Source of the DNA: CAXXOK01 sp963675365
GTDB taxonomy: Bacteria; Bacillota; Clostridia; Christensenellales; Aristaeellaceae
DNA: 64,000 nucleotides
NCBI GenBank assembly: GCA_963675365.2
Contig: CAXXVA010000001.1
Location: 868,001 to 932,000, forward strand
Direction of reading: 5' to 3'
How positions within the stretch are numbered: the first letter of the stretch is position 1; every line of letters begins with the position of its first letter. The notes below the pieces were generated by a model. The model made no database searches. It was not told where the DNA came from and saw nothing but the letters and a program-made list of their open reading frames with translations. This document shows, in pieces, positions 41,781-50,236 of the stretch. The position numbers and the translations under genes were made by a program.

Positions 41781-42710
41781 TTAAACCGCCTTTCCTTTGT
41801 AACCGTACCGCCGGTGTTTGCCGCAAACGGCTACCGCCGCCGCGCCGTATAATCCGCCCCGGGCCCCCAGAGGGCTCGGGACGATGTCCAAATCCGGGTT
41901 TGCCGCGCGGTAGATGTGGCTGTTCACCGTTTCCCCCAGCGCCTCCCGGTACAGATCGAACGCCAGCGACAGTCCGCCGCCGATCACGATCCGCCGCGGG
42001 CTGAGCAGGTTGACCGCCATGCCGATCGCACGTCCCAGATACACGCCTTCCAAATGGAACGCCTCCAAGGCGGCCGCGTTCCCCTGCCTGGCTTTGTCCG
42101 CGATCTGCTCGCCGTTGAGGACTTCGCCGGTCTTTTCCAAATACGTCCGCGAAAGTCCCGGCCCCGCCGCGTACATTTCCAGGCACCCTTTCTTGCCGCA
42201 TTTGCACAGGCGTCCGTCTTCCACAACGGTCACGTGCCCGCACTCGCCCGCGCTGCCCGTGCCGTACAGCAAACGTCCGTCGGAAAACACCGCCCCGCCC
42301 ACGCCGTTGGACACCGTCAGGTATAAAAAGTGTTCCGTGTCCCTGGCCGCGCCGAACAGCTTCTCCGCCAAAGCGCAGGCCTTCGCGTCGTTTTCAGCAT
42401 AGACGGGAAGGGAAAACGCATCGTGCAGCAGCTTCCCGATGGGGAAATTGCGGATACCGCTGAAGCTCGCCTCCACCCACAGGCCCGTCTCCGGGTCGGT
42501 TACGCCCGGAATCGTGATCCCGATAACGTCCGGGTGCAAGGCCGGATATTCGGCCAGCAGGGCTTTGCCGGACGCGACCAGCGACCGCAGTACGCCGTCG
42601 GCCGTCAGCTCGTCCCAGGCAAAACGCTTGGAGCACAAAACCTCGCCCTGTTCCGTGACGACGCCAACAATATACTTCGAACCGCCGATATCAAAACACA
42701 AAGTATTCAT
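41781..42710 (-). CDS. ROK-family sugar kinase
   Basis: 309 residues. CFDIGGSKYIVGVV is the phosphate-binding loop and AENDAKACALAEKLFG carries the catalytic aspartate. GTGSAGECGHVTV and CKCGKKGCLEMYAAG give the ROK zinc site (H and three Cys). There is no N-terminal helix-turn-helix, so it is a kinase and not a NagC-type repressor. It overlaps the PfkB-type gene by 4 bp (ATGA). The substrate is unknown. Confidence 0.92.
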   Translation of the reverse strand: MNTLCFDIGGSKYIVGVVTEQGEVLCSKRFAWDELTADGVLRSLVASGKALLAEYPALHPDVIGITIPGVTDPETGLWVEASFSGIRNFPIGKLLHDAFSLPVYAENDAKACALAEKLFGAARDTEHFLYLTVSNGVGGAVFSDGRLLYGTGSAGECGHVTVVEDGRLCKCGKKGCLEMYAAGPGLSRTYLEKTGEVLNGEQIADKARQGNAAALEAFHLEGVYLGRAIGMAVNLLSPRRIVIGGGLSLAFDLYREALGETVNSHIYRAANPDLDIVPSPLGARGGLYGAAAVAVCGKHRRYGYKGKAV

Positions 42711-43711
42711 GCGTCCGCCTCAAACTGTTCGTGGTAGAGGGCGATCATTTCTTCGGGCGACGCCGTGCCCGTCATGCCGAGCTTGCGCAGGGTGACGCCG
42801 GCCGCCAGGTTGCCAAGCAGCGCGGCCTCGGCCATCGTTGCCCCGGCGCACAGCCCGCTTACGATCGCCGCCGTGGTGGCGTCTCCCGCGCCGCATACGT
42901 CGATGGGGCCAGTCTGCACCGCCGCGGGGACGATCGTATCCTCGCCCGCCGCGATGCCGTCCTTCCCCAGGGTAATAAACGCCGGCCGGCCGGTGACGGC
43001 CCGCATTTTCGCCGCCGCCTGCGGAACCGAAAGGGTTTCCCCAAGCGCCTTGAAGGCTTCCAGCTGATTGCACTTGATGATAACGTCGCGAAACAGCGCG
43101 ATCCGCTCGCGGGAATCCGCAAACAGGATCAGGTCTTTGTATTTGCGCCCGATCGCCGCAAGCCCCTCGCGTACGCGCGCCGTGACCACGCCGGTATCGG
43201 TCTCCGTGAGCTGATCCAGAATGATCAGCGCGTCCACCTCCGGCGCGAGCGTTTCCGCGGCCCGCAAAAGCCTGTCCTCCACCCACGCAGGGGTCGGCTG
43301 CCGGTTTTTGATGTCGAGTCTGTTTTGTTCCACACGCTTGCCGCCACTGATAAACATCGGCTTGATGTAGGAGGGCGTCATGCGTTCAGGAACCGTAACG
43401 ACGTGCTCCGTGCGGATTTTCTTCCGCGACAGCAGATGCCGCAGCACCCAGCCCTCGCCGTCCTCGCCGGTAAAGGAGATCACATGCAGTTCGCCCGCGC
43501 CCAGCGCGTGCAAGTTGTTGAGCACCGTGCCCGCCGCTCCGGGGCTGACGGGATGGCGGACGACCTGCCACGCGGGCAGATCCGTTTCCAGCGACGGCTC
43601 GTTCAGCGCGGGATCCACGTCGTACCACTGGTCCAGAAATAAATCGCCGATGACCGCGATTTTCAAATCCTTAAACTTGGACAGCAGCTCTTGCAACCGA
43701 TCTAGCGTCAT
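42707..43711 (-). CDS. PfkB-family kinase, HldE/RfaE N-domain-like
   Basis: A 334-residue ribokinase-fold enzyme. IAVIGDLFLDQWYDVDP at the start and VSPGAAGTVLNNLHALGAGE resemble the kinase half of HldE, which phosphorylates heptose 7-phosphate at C1. IDVCGAGDATTAAIVSGL is the anion hole and catalytic aspartate. There is no C-terminal nucleotidyltransferase domain. Together with the SIS and HAD proteins of the same operon it makes a heptose-pathway-like set inside a sugar-import operon. Confidence 0.88.
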   Translation of the reverse strand: MTLDRLQELLSKFKDLKIAVIGDLFLDQWYDVDPALNEPSLETDLPAWQVVRHPVSPGAAGTVLNNLHALGAGELHVISFTGEDGEGWVLRHLLSRKKIRTEHVVTVPERMTPSYIKPMFISGGKRVEQNRLDIKNRQPTPAWVEDRLLRAAETLAPEVDALIILDQLTETDTGVVTARVREGLAAIGRKYKDLILFADSRERIALFRDVIIKCNQLEAFKALGETLSVPQAAAKMRAVTGRPAFITLGKDGIAAGEDTIVPAAVQTGPIDVCGAGDATTAAIVSGLCAGATMAEAALLGNLAAGVTLRKLGMTGTASPEEMIALYHEQFEADA

Positions 43712-43714
43712 CTG

Positions 43715-44674
43715 TTACGCCTCCAGCAGCAGGCGCGCAAGGCAGCCGACCGTATCTCGGTGCTTGCCCTGTACGTAAAAGCTTTCGCCGCCGTCGGCGA
43801 CGGTGCGCGCCATGATGGTTTTCCACGGGCGGAAATAGTAGCGCGGGTCGGATTTCTCCGGCGATTCGTGCACGTTCTGACCCTCCAGCGGCAGCAGATC
43901 GAACACCGCCGTGGAAAAATGGCTGATGGTTCTGCCCTCCTGCTTGGCCACGTTGCGGCTCATGGACAGGGCTTTTAAGTAGACCTCCGGGCCGGTGACA
44001 GCCGAGCCGAAATTCAAAAACACGCCGTTTTCCAGGTTTTGCACGGTATTGGCATAAATCAGGAAATCCCGGTACGTGCCCTCGCCGATGGCCGCGCCGT
44101 CGGCGTTGGGCTGTTCGTGCACGATATCGCAGCCGATGCCCACATGCACCGTCACAGGCACCTGCAGGCGGTAACCCGCGGCAAGGAGGCTATATTCCTT
44201 ATAAGGGAAGTCGTTTTCCCAGATATACTTGCCCAGCGCTTCGCCGAAGCCGAGCCCCTCTTTAACGCCGAGGTTGACGGCTTCGTTGTACAGGGCGTCT
44301 TCCTTCCACAGGCCGAACTGCCCCTCGGAGATATATTTGGCGACACTTTCGGTGGTCTGCCCGATCATCGCAAACTCAAAATCATGGATGCCGCCAGCCC
44401 CGTTGAGGGCGAAGTGGGTGATGTATCCCTGCTCCATCAGCTTGATTAACAGCGGCGCGGCGCCCGCGCGGATCACATGCGCCCCCATCATCAGCAGCAC
44501 GGCGGCATGGTTCTTTTTCGCCTGCCGGACGCGGTCGGCCAGCAGCTCGATGGTCGGATGCGTATAGCTTGTTTTCGCGTTCACGTCCATCATCACGCTT
44601 AAATCGAGGTCGTGCTCGCGCTGATCCAGCGGCAAAAGGTTTAATTTAGAGCGGTCAAACTCCTGAAACGGCAT
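43715..44674 (-). CDS. Deoxyhypusine-synthase-like protein of a sugar operon
   Basis: 319 residues. The order of motifs (AVLLMMGAHVIRAGAAPLLI, THFALNGAGGIHDFEFAMIG, then VPVTVHVGIGCDIVH) parallels deoxyhypusine synthase, a Rossmann-like NAD enzyme, especially around GAGGI. The lysine-bearing EAxSWGK segment of true deoxyhypusine synthase is not seen, and bacteria generally lack hypusine. A different NAD-dependent reaction on a sugar derivative is more likely. GAGGTGA precedes the ATG. It lies between the HAD and PfkB genes with gaps of 3-6 bp. Confidence 0.6.
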   Translation of the reverse strand: MPFQEFDRSKLNLLPLDQREHDLDLSVMMDVNAKTSYTHPTIELLADRVRQAKKNHAAVLLMMGAHVIRAGAAPLLIKLMEQGYITHFALNGAGGIHDFEFAMIGQTTESVAKYISEGQFGLWKEDALYNEAVNLGVKEGLGFGEALGKYIWENDFPYKEYSLLAAGYRLQVPVTVHVGIGCDIVHEQPNADGAAIGEGTYRDFLIYANTVQNLENGVFLNFGSAVTGPEVYLKALSMSRNVAKQEGRTISHFSTAVFDLLPLEGQNVHESPEKSDPRYYFRPWKTIMARTVADGGESFYVQGKHRDTVGCLARLLLEA

Positions 44675-44680
44675 CGGCCG

Positions 44681-45508
44681 TCACCTCTCTTTCGTTTCGG
44701 GAAACAAACGGCTTTGCAGGGCGGCGATCTCCCGGTAATCGGGGATGATCGCGTCGGCCCCGGCGCGGATCAGCCGTTCGCGCTTCCATTCGTCGATGCC
44801 GGCGCGCGCGGTCTCGTTGGAGGCCACACCCACGGCGTATCCGCCGACTTCCCGGATGTTTTCAATTTCCACGTAGCCGTCGCCGAATCCCAGCAGTTCT
44901 TCCCCGGCCAAGCGGTTGTCCGCGATCAGCTTTTCGATGACCTTCTTTTTGGAAAACGTTTTGTAGTCCTGCTGCGCGCCGTATACGTGGCCCTTGAAGA
45001 ACGGCAGCAAGCCCAACAGCTCGACCTCGTTGCGCACGTACTCCTCGTCCGTGCCGCTGGCGAGGTACAGGTCGACACCGTTGTCTAAAAGCATCTTGAG
45101 CAACTCCCGCGTGCCGGGCACGGTGAGGGTTTCCGGGTCGATGCTGCCGTCGGCCAGGCCTTTGAGCCGGCCGTCGATTTTTTCCAGCAGGCGGCGCGAG
45201 TATTCGTCCTTGTAGGCTTGGGGATCGAGCGGGGTTCCCCCCACGCTTTCGATCGTTTCCGCCAGCGCGATACACTGGAAGATGGTCTGTTTTCCGGTGT
45301 GAAGAAAGATCATCTCCCGCGCCTGCTTTTTGAGCGTTTCTTCGTCGGTCAGTAAGCCTTTGGGCGTTTTTTGCAGTTCTTCGGTAAAATATCCGATCAT
45401 GATCGCCTGCCATCCTTCGCGGACGAGGCTGATGGTTCCGTCAAAATCCAGTACCGCGTAGCGAAACGCGGCTTGATGCGTACACGGGCGAAGTTCCTCC
45501 CAGTACAT
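44681..45508 (-). CDS. HAD-family hydrolase
   Basis: 275 residues. Motif I is AVLDFDGTISL with the nucleophile aspartate. An alpha-helical cap follows (about 35-130). Motif II is in LYLASGTDEEYV, motif III lysine is in TFSKKKVIEKLI, and motif IV is LLGFGDGYVEIENIREVGG. It is probably a sugar-phosphate phosphatase or phosphoglucomutase-type enzyme of the operon's pathway. AAAGGA lies upstream of the ATG. Confidence 0.9.
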   Translation of the reverse strand: MYWEELRPCTHQAAFRYAVLDFDGTISLVREGWQAIMIGYFTEELQKTPKGLLTDEETLKKQAREMIFLHTGKQTIFQCIALAETIESVGGTPLDPQAYKDEYSRRLLEKIDGRLKGLADGSIDPETLTVPGTRELLKMLLDNGVDLYLASGTDEEYVRNEVELLGLLPFFKGHVYGAQQDYKTFSKKKVIEKLIADNRLAGEELLGFGDGYVEIENIREVGGYAVGVASNETARAGIDEWKRERLIRAGADAIIPDYREIAALQSRLFPETKER

Positions 45509-45571
45509 TGCCTATCCTTTCCGCCTGAGAGCAGCCTCATGCCGTCGTCAGGCAGTGAAACATATATTTGA

Positions 45572-46561
45572 TTAGTCCATTTTCAGCGCGGCGTCGAAGC
45601 TGAAGTCCGAGGGCTGGAAATTCATTTTCCGCGTATAAGCCAGCGCTTCGGCGGCGCCGTGCATGCGCTCCATGCCGCTGTCCTCCCACTCCACGCACAG
45701 GGGGCCTTCGTAGCCCATCTGGTTGAGTTCCCGGATGATCGCCTCGAAATCCACGTCGCCGTGGCCCAGCGAAACAAAGTTCCATCCCCGGCGCGTATCG
45801 CCGAACTCGATATGCGAGCCCAGCACGCCGGAGCGGTCGTCGCGGCTGAGGCGCACGTCCTTCATGTGTACGTGATAGATATACTTGGCAAAATCGTGCA
45901 GGAACACGCCCGGATTCACGCCCTGCCACACCAGATGGCTGGGATCGAAATTAAGCCCCAGCGTCGGCCGGTGGTCCAGCACCTCAAGCAGCCGCTGCGT
46001 GGAATAATAGTCAAACGCGATCTCGGTCGGGTGTACTTCCAGCGCCAGCTTCACGCCGCACTCGTCGTAGACGTCGAAGATCGGCGACCAGCGTTCCTTA
46101 ATTTCCTGAAACCCTTTTTCCACCATTTCGGGCGTGGTTTGGGGAAAGGAGTACCAGTACGCCCAGATCGGGCTGCCCAGAAAGCAGGTAACGATCTTGA
46201 CGTCCAGCATCTGCGCCGCTTTGGCGATGGTTTTCATCTGCTCCGTCGCCCACGCTACGATGCCCTCCGGGTTGCCCTTCACCTTCGCGGGAACGAAGTT
46301 ATCCAGCCGCGGATCGTACCGGTCGCCGACGCACTGCCCCGCCAGATGGCCGGACAGGGCGCCGATGGATAAATTGTATTGTTTCAGCAAAGCCTGGTAG
46401 TCTTTCCGGTATTCCTTGTCGTTAACGATGCGCTGCACGTCGATATGCGACTGGGTCGCGATTTCCAGGCCGTCGTAGCCGATGTCTTGCATGACGCGGA
46501 AAAGCTCCTCCGTTTGCAGATCGCCGAACTGCCCGGTGCAGATGGTTACAGGCCGTTTCAT
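45572..46561 (-). CDS. Sugar phosphate isomerase/epimerase (xylose-isomerase-like TIM barrel)
   Basis: A 329-residue AP-endonuclease-2/IolE-type barrel. KLALEVHPTEIAFDYYSTQR, GLNFDPSHLVWQGVNP, YHVHMKDVRLS and GPLCVEWEDSGMERMHG supply the usual metal ligands (Glu, Asp-His, His, Glu). Members isomerise, epimerise or dehydrate keto-sugars and inosose. ATG 46561 has GAGGAGG upstream. A longer frame to 46627 lacks a ribosome site. It follows the Gfo/Idh gene, a common pairing for oxidised-sugar pathways. Confidence 0.9.
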   Translation of the reverse strand: MKRPVTICTGQFGDLQTEELFRVMQDIGYDGLEIATQSHIDVQRIVNDKEYRKDYQALLKQYNLSIGALSGHLAGQCVGDRYDPRLDNFVPAKVKGNPEGIVAWATEQMKTIAKAAQMLDVKIVTCFLGSPIWAYWYSFPQTTPEMVEKGFQEIKERWSPIFDVYDECGVKLALEVHPTEIAFDYYSTQRLLEVLDHRPTLGLNFDPSHLVWQGVNPGVFLHDFAKYIYHVHMKDVRLSRDDRSGVLGSHIEFGDTRRGWNFVSLGHGDVDFEAIIRELNQMGYEGPLCVEWEDSGMERMHGAAEALAYTRKMNFQPSDFSFDAALKMD

Positions 46562-46574
46562 ATACGGTTCCTCC

Positions 46575-47618
46575 TCAATGATCGATCTCGATTTCGCGGT
46601 TTTCCAGCGCGGCTTGTTCCGCCGCAAAGATCACGCGCATGGACTGCAGCGCTTCCTGCGCGTCGCAGACCGATTTTTCACCCGTTAGCACGCTGTGCAC
46701 GAACGCGTTGATCACTCCGGTGTTCGTGCGGCCGCCCGTGGTCTGTTTTTCGTTGGAGGTCATTTCATCCAGCGCGATCTTCTCCACCTTGCCGTCCCTG
46801 TGCTCGATGATCAGCGAGTACTCGGGGTCGGCATAACAGCGGATGATGCCCCCGGTGCCGTAGATCACCGTGGAATTGTCCTCCGGTCCGTAAAACGTCC
46901 AGCTGACGTGCATCTGCCCCGTCGCGCCGCTTTTGGTGCGGTAGATGCAAAAGGCGTTGTCGTCCACGGTCACGGGAGTTCCGTCGGGATATTTCTTATC
47001 CAGCGTGCAGAACGTTGCCTTAACCGCCGTGATCTGCTCTCCCAGCAGGTACTGTAAAAGGTCCGTTTTATGGATGCCCAGGTCCGCCAGCGCGCCGAAC
47101 GCGGCCCGCTTTTTATCAAAGAACCAGCTGTTTTTCAGCCCCGTCCAGCCTTCGGGACCAGAATGGCCGAAGGTCGTATGGAAGCTGATAACCTTGCCGA
47201 TCTCCCCCGCCTCGATGCGCTTTTGCGCTTCCGCGTGCGCCTTGGCGAGGCGCTGATTGTGCCCAAGCATCAGGGTGCGGTCCGCGTCCTTGGCGGCCCG
47301 CGCCATCGCTTCGCAGTCCTCAAGCGTCGTCGCCATCGGCTTTTCACACAGCACGTGCAGCTTTTTTGCAAGCGCTTTGATGGTTACCGCGGCATGATCC
47401 GCGTTGGCGACGCAGACGCTGACCGCGTCCAGGCCGCTATCCAGCAATTCGTCCACGCTCGCGTACACCTTGCCGCCGTATTCCTTCGCTATGGCCTCGG
47501 CCCGCTCTGGCAAAAAATCGTAAAACGCGGCCAGTTCGCACTCGGGGTTCTCCGCATATTCGGGGGCGTGCCGGACCTGCGTGATTTTTCCGCAGCCGAT
47601 AATCCCAATTCGCAGCAT
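46575..47618 (-). CDS. Gfo/Idh/MocA-family oxidoreductase
   Basis: A 347-residue NAD(P)-dependent dehydrogenase. The Rossmann motif is IGIIGCGKITQVRHAPEY, the cofactor/catalytic motif is VLCEKPMATTLEDCEAMA with the catalytic Lys, and LADLGIHKTDLLQYLLG carries the catalytic His. The C-terminal beta-sheet domain is complete. It would oxidise a sugar or polyol imported by the RbsABC-type transporter of the same operon. AGGAGAGC precedes the ATG. Confidence 0.94.
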   Translation of the reverse strand: MLRIGIIGCGKITQVRHAPEYAENPECELAAFYDFLPERAEAIAKEYGGKVYASVDELLDSGLDAVSVCVANADHAAVTIKALAKKLHVLCEKPMATTLEDCEAMARAAKDADRTLMLGHNQRLAKAHAEAQKRIEAGEIGKVISFHTTFGHSGPEGWTGLKNSWFFDKKRAAFGALADLGIHKTDLLQYLLGEQITAVKATFCTLDKKYPDGTPVTVDDNAFCIYRTKSGATGQMHVSWTFYGPEDNSTVIYGTGGIIRCYADPEYSLIIEHRDGKVEKIALDEMTSNEKQTTGGRTNTGVINAFVHSVLTGEKSVCDAQEALQSMRVIFAAEQAALENREIEIDH

Positions 47619-47630
47619 AAACAGCTCTCC

Positions 47631-48653
47631 TTACTTTTTGTTGCTGCGGACATTCTGCAGCAACACTGCCAAAATTATGATCGCGCCGCTGATGGCGCCG
47701 TTTAAGAAGGTCGGCACATGCGCCGCGACCAGAATATTGTTGATAATCTTGAACATGATGACGCCAAGGAACGTGCCGACAATCTTGCCGCGCCCGCCGC
47801 TCATCGCCGTGCCGCCGATGGCGACCGCCGCGATGGCGTCCATCTCAAACAAGCTGCCGGCGCTTGCCGCCGCGACGGCCATCAGGCGCGACGCGTAGAT
47901 CCAGCTGCCGAAGCCGCACATCAGCCCGGTGATCGCAAACACGGCGATCTTGGTGCGGTCGACGTTCACGCCGGACAGGCGCGCGGACACGGCGTTGCTG
48001 CCCACGGCATAGATGTGCTTGCCCAGCTTTGTGCGCTGCATGATCACGCCGAAAATCAGCGCCATCGCGATAAACATCAGCATCGGGTAAGGCAGCTTCT
48101 GTCCGAAAATATACACAGAACCGTTGGCAACCTGACGGAACGCCTCGTAAAAGGGCTCGGTGGAGATGCCGTTGGCGACTGTGAACGGGCCGCCCTGGCC
48201 AAAGTGGTTGATGATCGCCCGGCAGGAGGTCTGCACGGCGAGGGTTGCGATCATGGCCGGCATATGCCCTTTGGCGACCAGCAGGCCGTTGAACGTGCCG
48301 ATCAGCGCGCCAAACGCCATACAGAACAAAAGCGTCAGCAGCACGCTGTGGGTGGCGTTGAGCACCTCGATGCCAAAGCCCGAGATGATGGCGACCTGTG
48401 CCCCGACCGAGATATCGATCTGGCCTGCGCAGATGACCATGGTCATGCCCAGGGCGATGACGCCGATCACGGAGGACTGGACGAAGATATTGGTGATATT
48501 GCGCCACTTAAAGAAATTGGGGTTGACGGCCACGGCGATGCCGACGATCAGGATAAACGAAACCAGATAACTGTAATCCGAGAACAGCCTTTTGCTCATC
48601 GTTCCCAGATTGACGTTCAGCGCACCCTGTGAGCGCTTAGTGGGTCTGCTCAT
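47631..48653 (-). CDS. Sugar ABC transporter permease, RbsC-type
   Basis: A 340-residue CUT2-family permease with about nine helices. IGVIALGMTMVICAGQIDIS and VGAQVAI are the family signature, and MAVAAASAGSLFEMDAIAAV, AIGGTAMSGG is the conserved ATPase-contact region. It overlaps the ATPase gene by 17 bp, with GGAGG inside that gene. It works with the ATPase at 48637 and the binding protein at 50237. Confidence 0.93.
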   Translation of the reverse strand: MSRPTKRSQGALNVNLGTMSKRLFSDYSYLVSFILIVGIAVAVNPNFFKWRNITNIFVQSSVIGVIALGMTMVICAGQIDISVGAQVAIISGFGIEVLNATHSVLLTLLFCMAFGALIGTFNGLLVAKGHMPAMIATLAVQTSCRAIINHFGQGGPFTVANGISTEPFYEAFRQVANGSVYIFGQKLPYPMLMFIAMALIFGVIMQRTKLGKHIYAVGSNAVSARLSGVNVDRTKIAVFAITGLMCGFGSWIYASRLMAVAAASAGSLFEMDAIAAVAIGGTAMSGGRGKIVGTFLGVIMFKIINNILVAAHVPTFLNGAISGAIIILAVLLQNVRSNKK

Positions 48654-50148
48654 GGTTCATACCCTCCAAATTTGATCCTGTGGAGTAATACATAATGTTC
48701 TTTTCCGACAGCTGGTCGCGGCCTAAGACGGCGTTTACGCGGCCCTTATACATCACCACACAGGTATCCGCAACCTTGAAAATCTCCGGAAACTCGGCGG
48801 AAAAAACAACGATGGCTTTCCCGCTGCGCGCCAGATTTAAAATCAGGTGATAGATTTCAAACTTCGTGCCCACGTCGATGCCCTGCGTGGGATTGTCAAA
48901 AATCAGGACGTCCGCGTTGGCTTCCAGCCAGCGGCCCAGAATGACCTTCTGCTGATTGCCGCCGGACAGGGAGGTGATCGGGTTTTTGGGATTGTCCGTC
49001 TTGACGGAGAGGTTTTCCTTGCTGCGCATAAAGCGCTTCTTTTCCTCTTTGGCGTTGATCAGCAGCTTATGGAAAAGCGTGTTGTAGTAGGCCATCGAAT
49101 TATTATCAATAATACTTAAATCATTTAAAATGCCGCGTTCCTTACGGGACCTTGGCACCATAGCCACGCCGTTTTTCATGAAGGCGCGGATCGCGCGCCG
49201 GTGCATGGACTTGCCTTTGATTGTAAGCTTCCCGGTATGGGGGATAATGCCAAACAGCGCGTCGGCCAGCATGTCGCGCCCGGAGCTCTGCAGGCCCGTA
49301 AACGCGATAATCTCGCCCTTGTGCAGCTGAAATGAGATATCTTCAAAACTGTCGCCGGACAAGTGTTCGGCTTCCAGCGCAATTTCATCCTGTCCGAAAT
49401 AATCCTTGTTTGTGAAGTCGTCCTCCGCGAGCGTGCGCCCGATCATCATTTCGGTGATCGCGCTTTCGTCGATATCGGCGATCTGCCCTTTGCCGACCAG
49501 CGTACCGTCGCGCAGTACGTAATAAGTCTCGCATATTTCAAAAATCTCGGGCATCTTATGCGAGATATAAATGAACGAAACGCCCTCCTGCTTCAGCTGC
49601 CGCATAATCACAAATAAATTGTCGATTTCGCGATTGGACAGCGCCGTGGTGGGTTCGTCCATGATAATCAGATCGCATTTAAACAAAAGCGCCCGCGCGA
49701 TTTCCACAATCTGTTTTTCGGCCGGCTGCAGCGTTTCCACCAGCGTCCAGGGGTCGATATTGACGTGCATCCGCTTAAACACGTCCAGCGTGCGCTGTGC
49801 CATTTCCTTTTTATTCAGCAGGCGGGCCTTGCCCAGCATTTCTTCGGCCAGAAAGAGGTTTTCAAACACGTTGAGATCATTGCAGAGGTTCAGCTCCTGG
49901 TGGATAAAGCGAATGCCGAGCTTCATGGCGTGCAGGGCGCTTGACATCCGCACCTTTTCCCCGTCCAGGAAGATCTCGCCCTCGGTGGGCGGGAAGGTCC
50001 CCGCCAGCACGTTCATCAGCGTGGATTTTCCGGCGCCGTTTTCGCCCAGCAGCCCGACGATCTCGCCCGGCTTGACCTCGAAATCCACATGATCCACCGC
50101 GCGCACAGGGCCGAAATCCATCACGATCCCCTTCATTTCAGTGAGCAA
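48637..50148 (-). CDS. Sugar ABC transporter ATPase, RbsA-type (two domains)
   Basis: 503 residues with two fused ATPase domains, as usual for CUT2. Domain 1 has Walker A GLLGENGAGKSTLMN and Walker B IIMDEPTTALSNREI. Domain 2 has ITSLSGGNQQKVILGRWL and DNPTQGIDVG, with a degenerate first loop (TGLQSSGRDML). I chose TTG 50148, with AAGGAGG nine bases upstream. An ATG at 50187 lies inside the preceding hairpin region and would begin with noncoding sequence. Confidence 0.93.
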   Translation of the reverse strand: MLTEMKGIVMDFGPVRAVDHVDFEVKPGEIVGLLGENGAGKSTLMNVLAGTFPPTEGEIFLDGEKVRMSSALHAMKLGIRFIHQELNLCNDLNVFENLFLAEEMLGKARLLNKKEMAQRTLDVFKRMHVNIDPWTLVETLQPAEKQIVEIARALLFKCDLIIMDEPTTALSNREIDNLFVIMRQLKQEGVSFIYISHKMPEIFEICETYYVLRDGTLVGKGQIADIDESAITEMMIGRTLAEDDFTNKDYFGQDEIALEAEHLSGDSFEDISFQLHKGEIIAFTGLQSSGRDMLADALFGIIPHTGKLTIKGKSMHRRAIRAFMKNGVAMVPRSRKERGILNDLSIIDNNSMAYYNTLFHKLLINAKEEKKRFMRSKENLSVKTDNPKNPITSLSGGNQQKVILGRWLEANADVLIFDNPTQGIDVGTKFEIYHLILNLARSGKAIVVFSAEFPEIFKVADTCVVMYKGRVNAVLGRDQLSEKNIMYYSTGSNLEGMNHEQTH

Positions 50149-50172
50149 CGAAGATTTCCTCCTTGTGTATAA

Positions 50173-50203
50173 AGAGCCGGCCGGCATAACACCGGCCGGC
50201 TCT
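50173..50203 (-). terminator. Intercistronic hairpin after the binding-protein gene
   Basis: AGAGCCGGCCGG and CCGGCCGGCTCT form a perfect 12-bp stem with a 7-base loop, then TTTA on the minus strand. It lies between the binding-protein gene and the ATPase gene, so it should lower expression of the ten downstream cistrons relative to the binding protein. Confidence 0.78.
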
Positions 50204-50236
50204 CGTCATGTTAGTGACAATAGTATACCATGAAAC

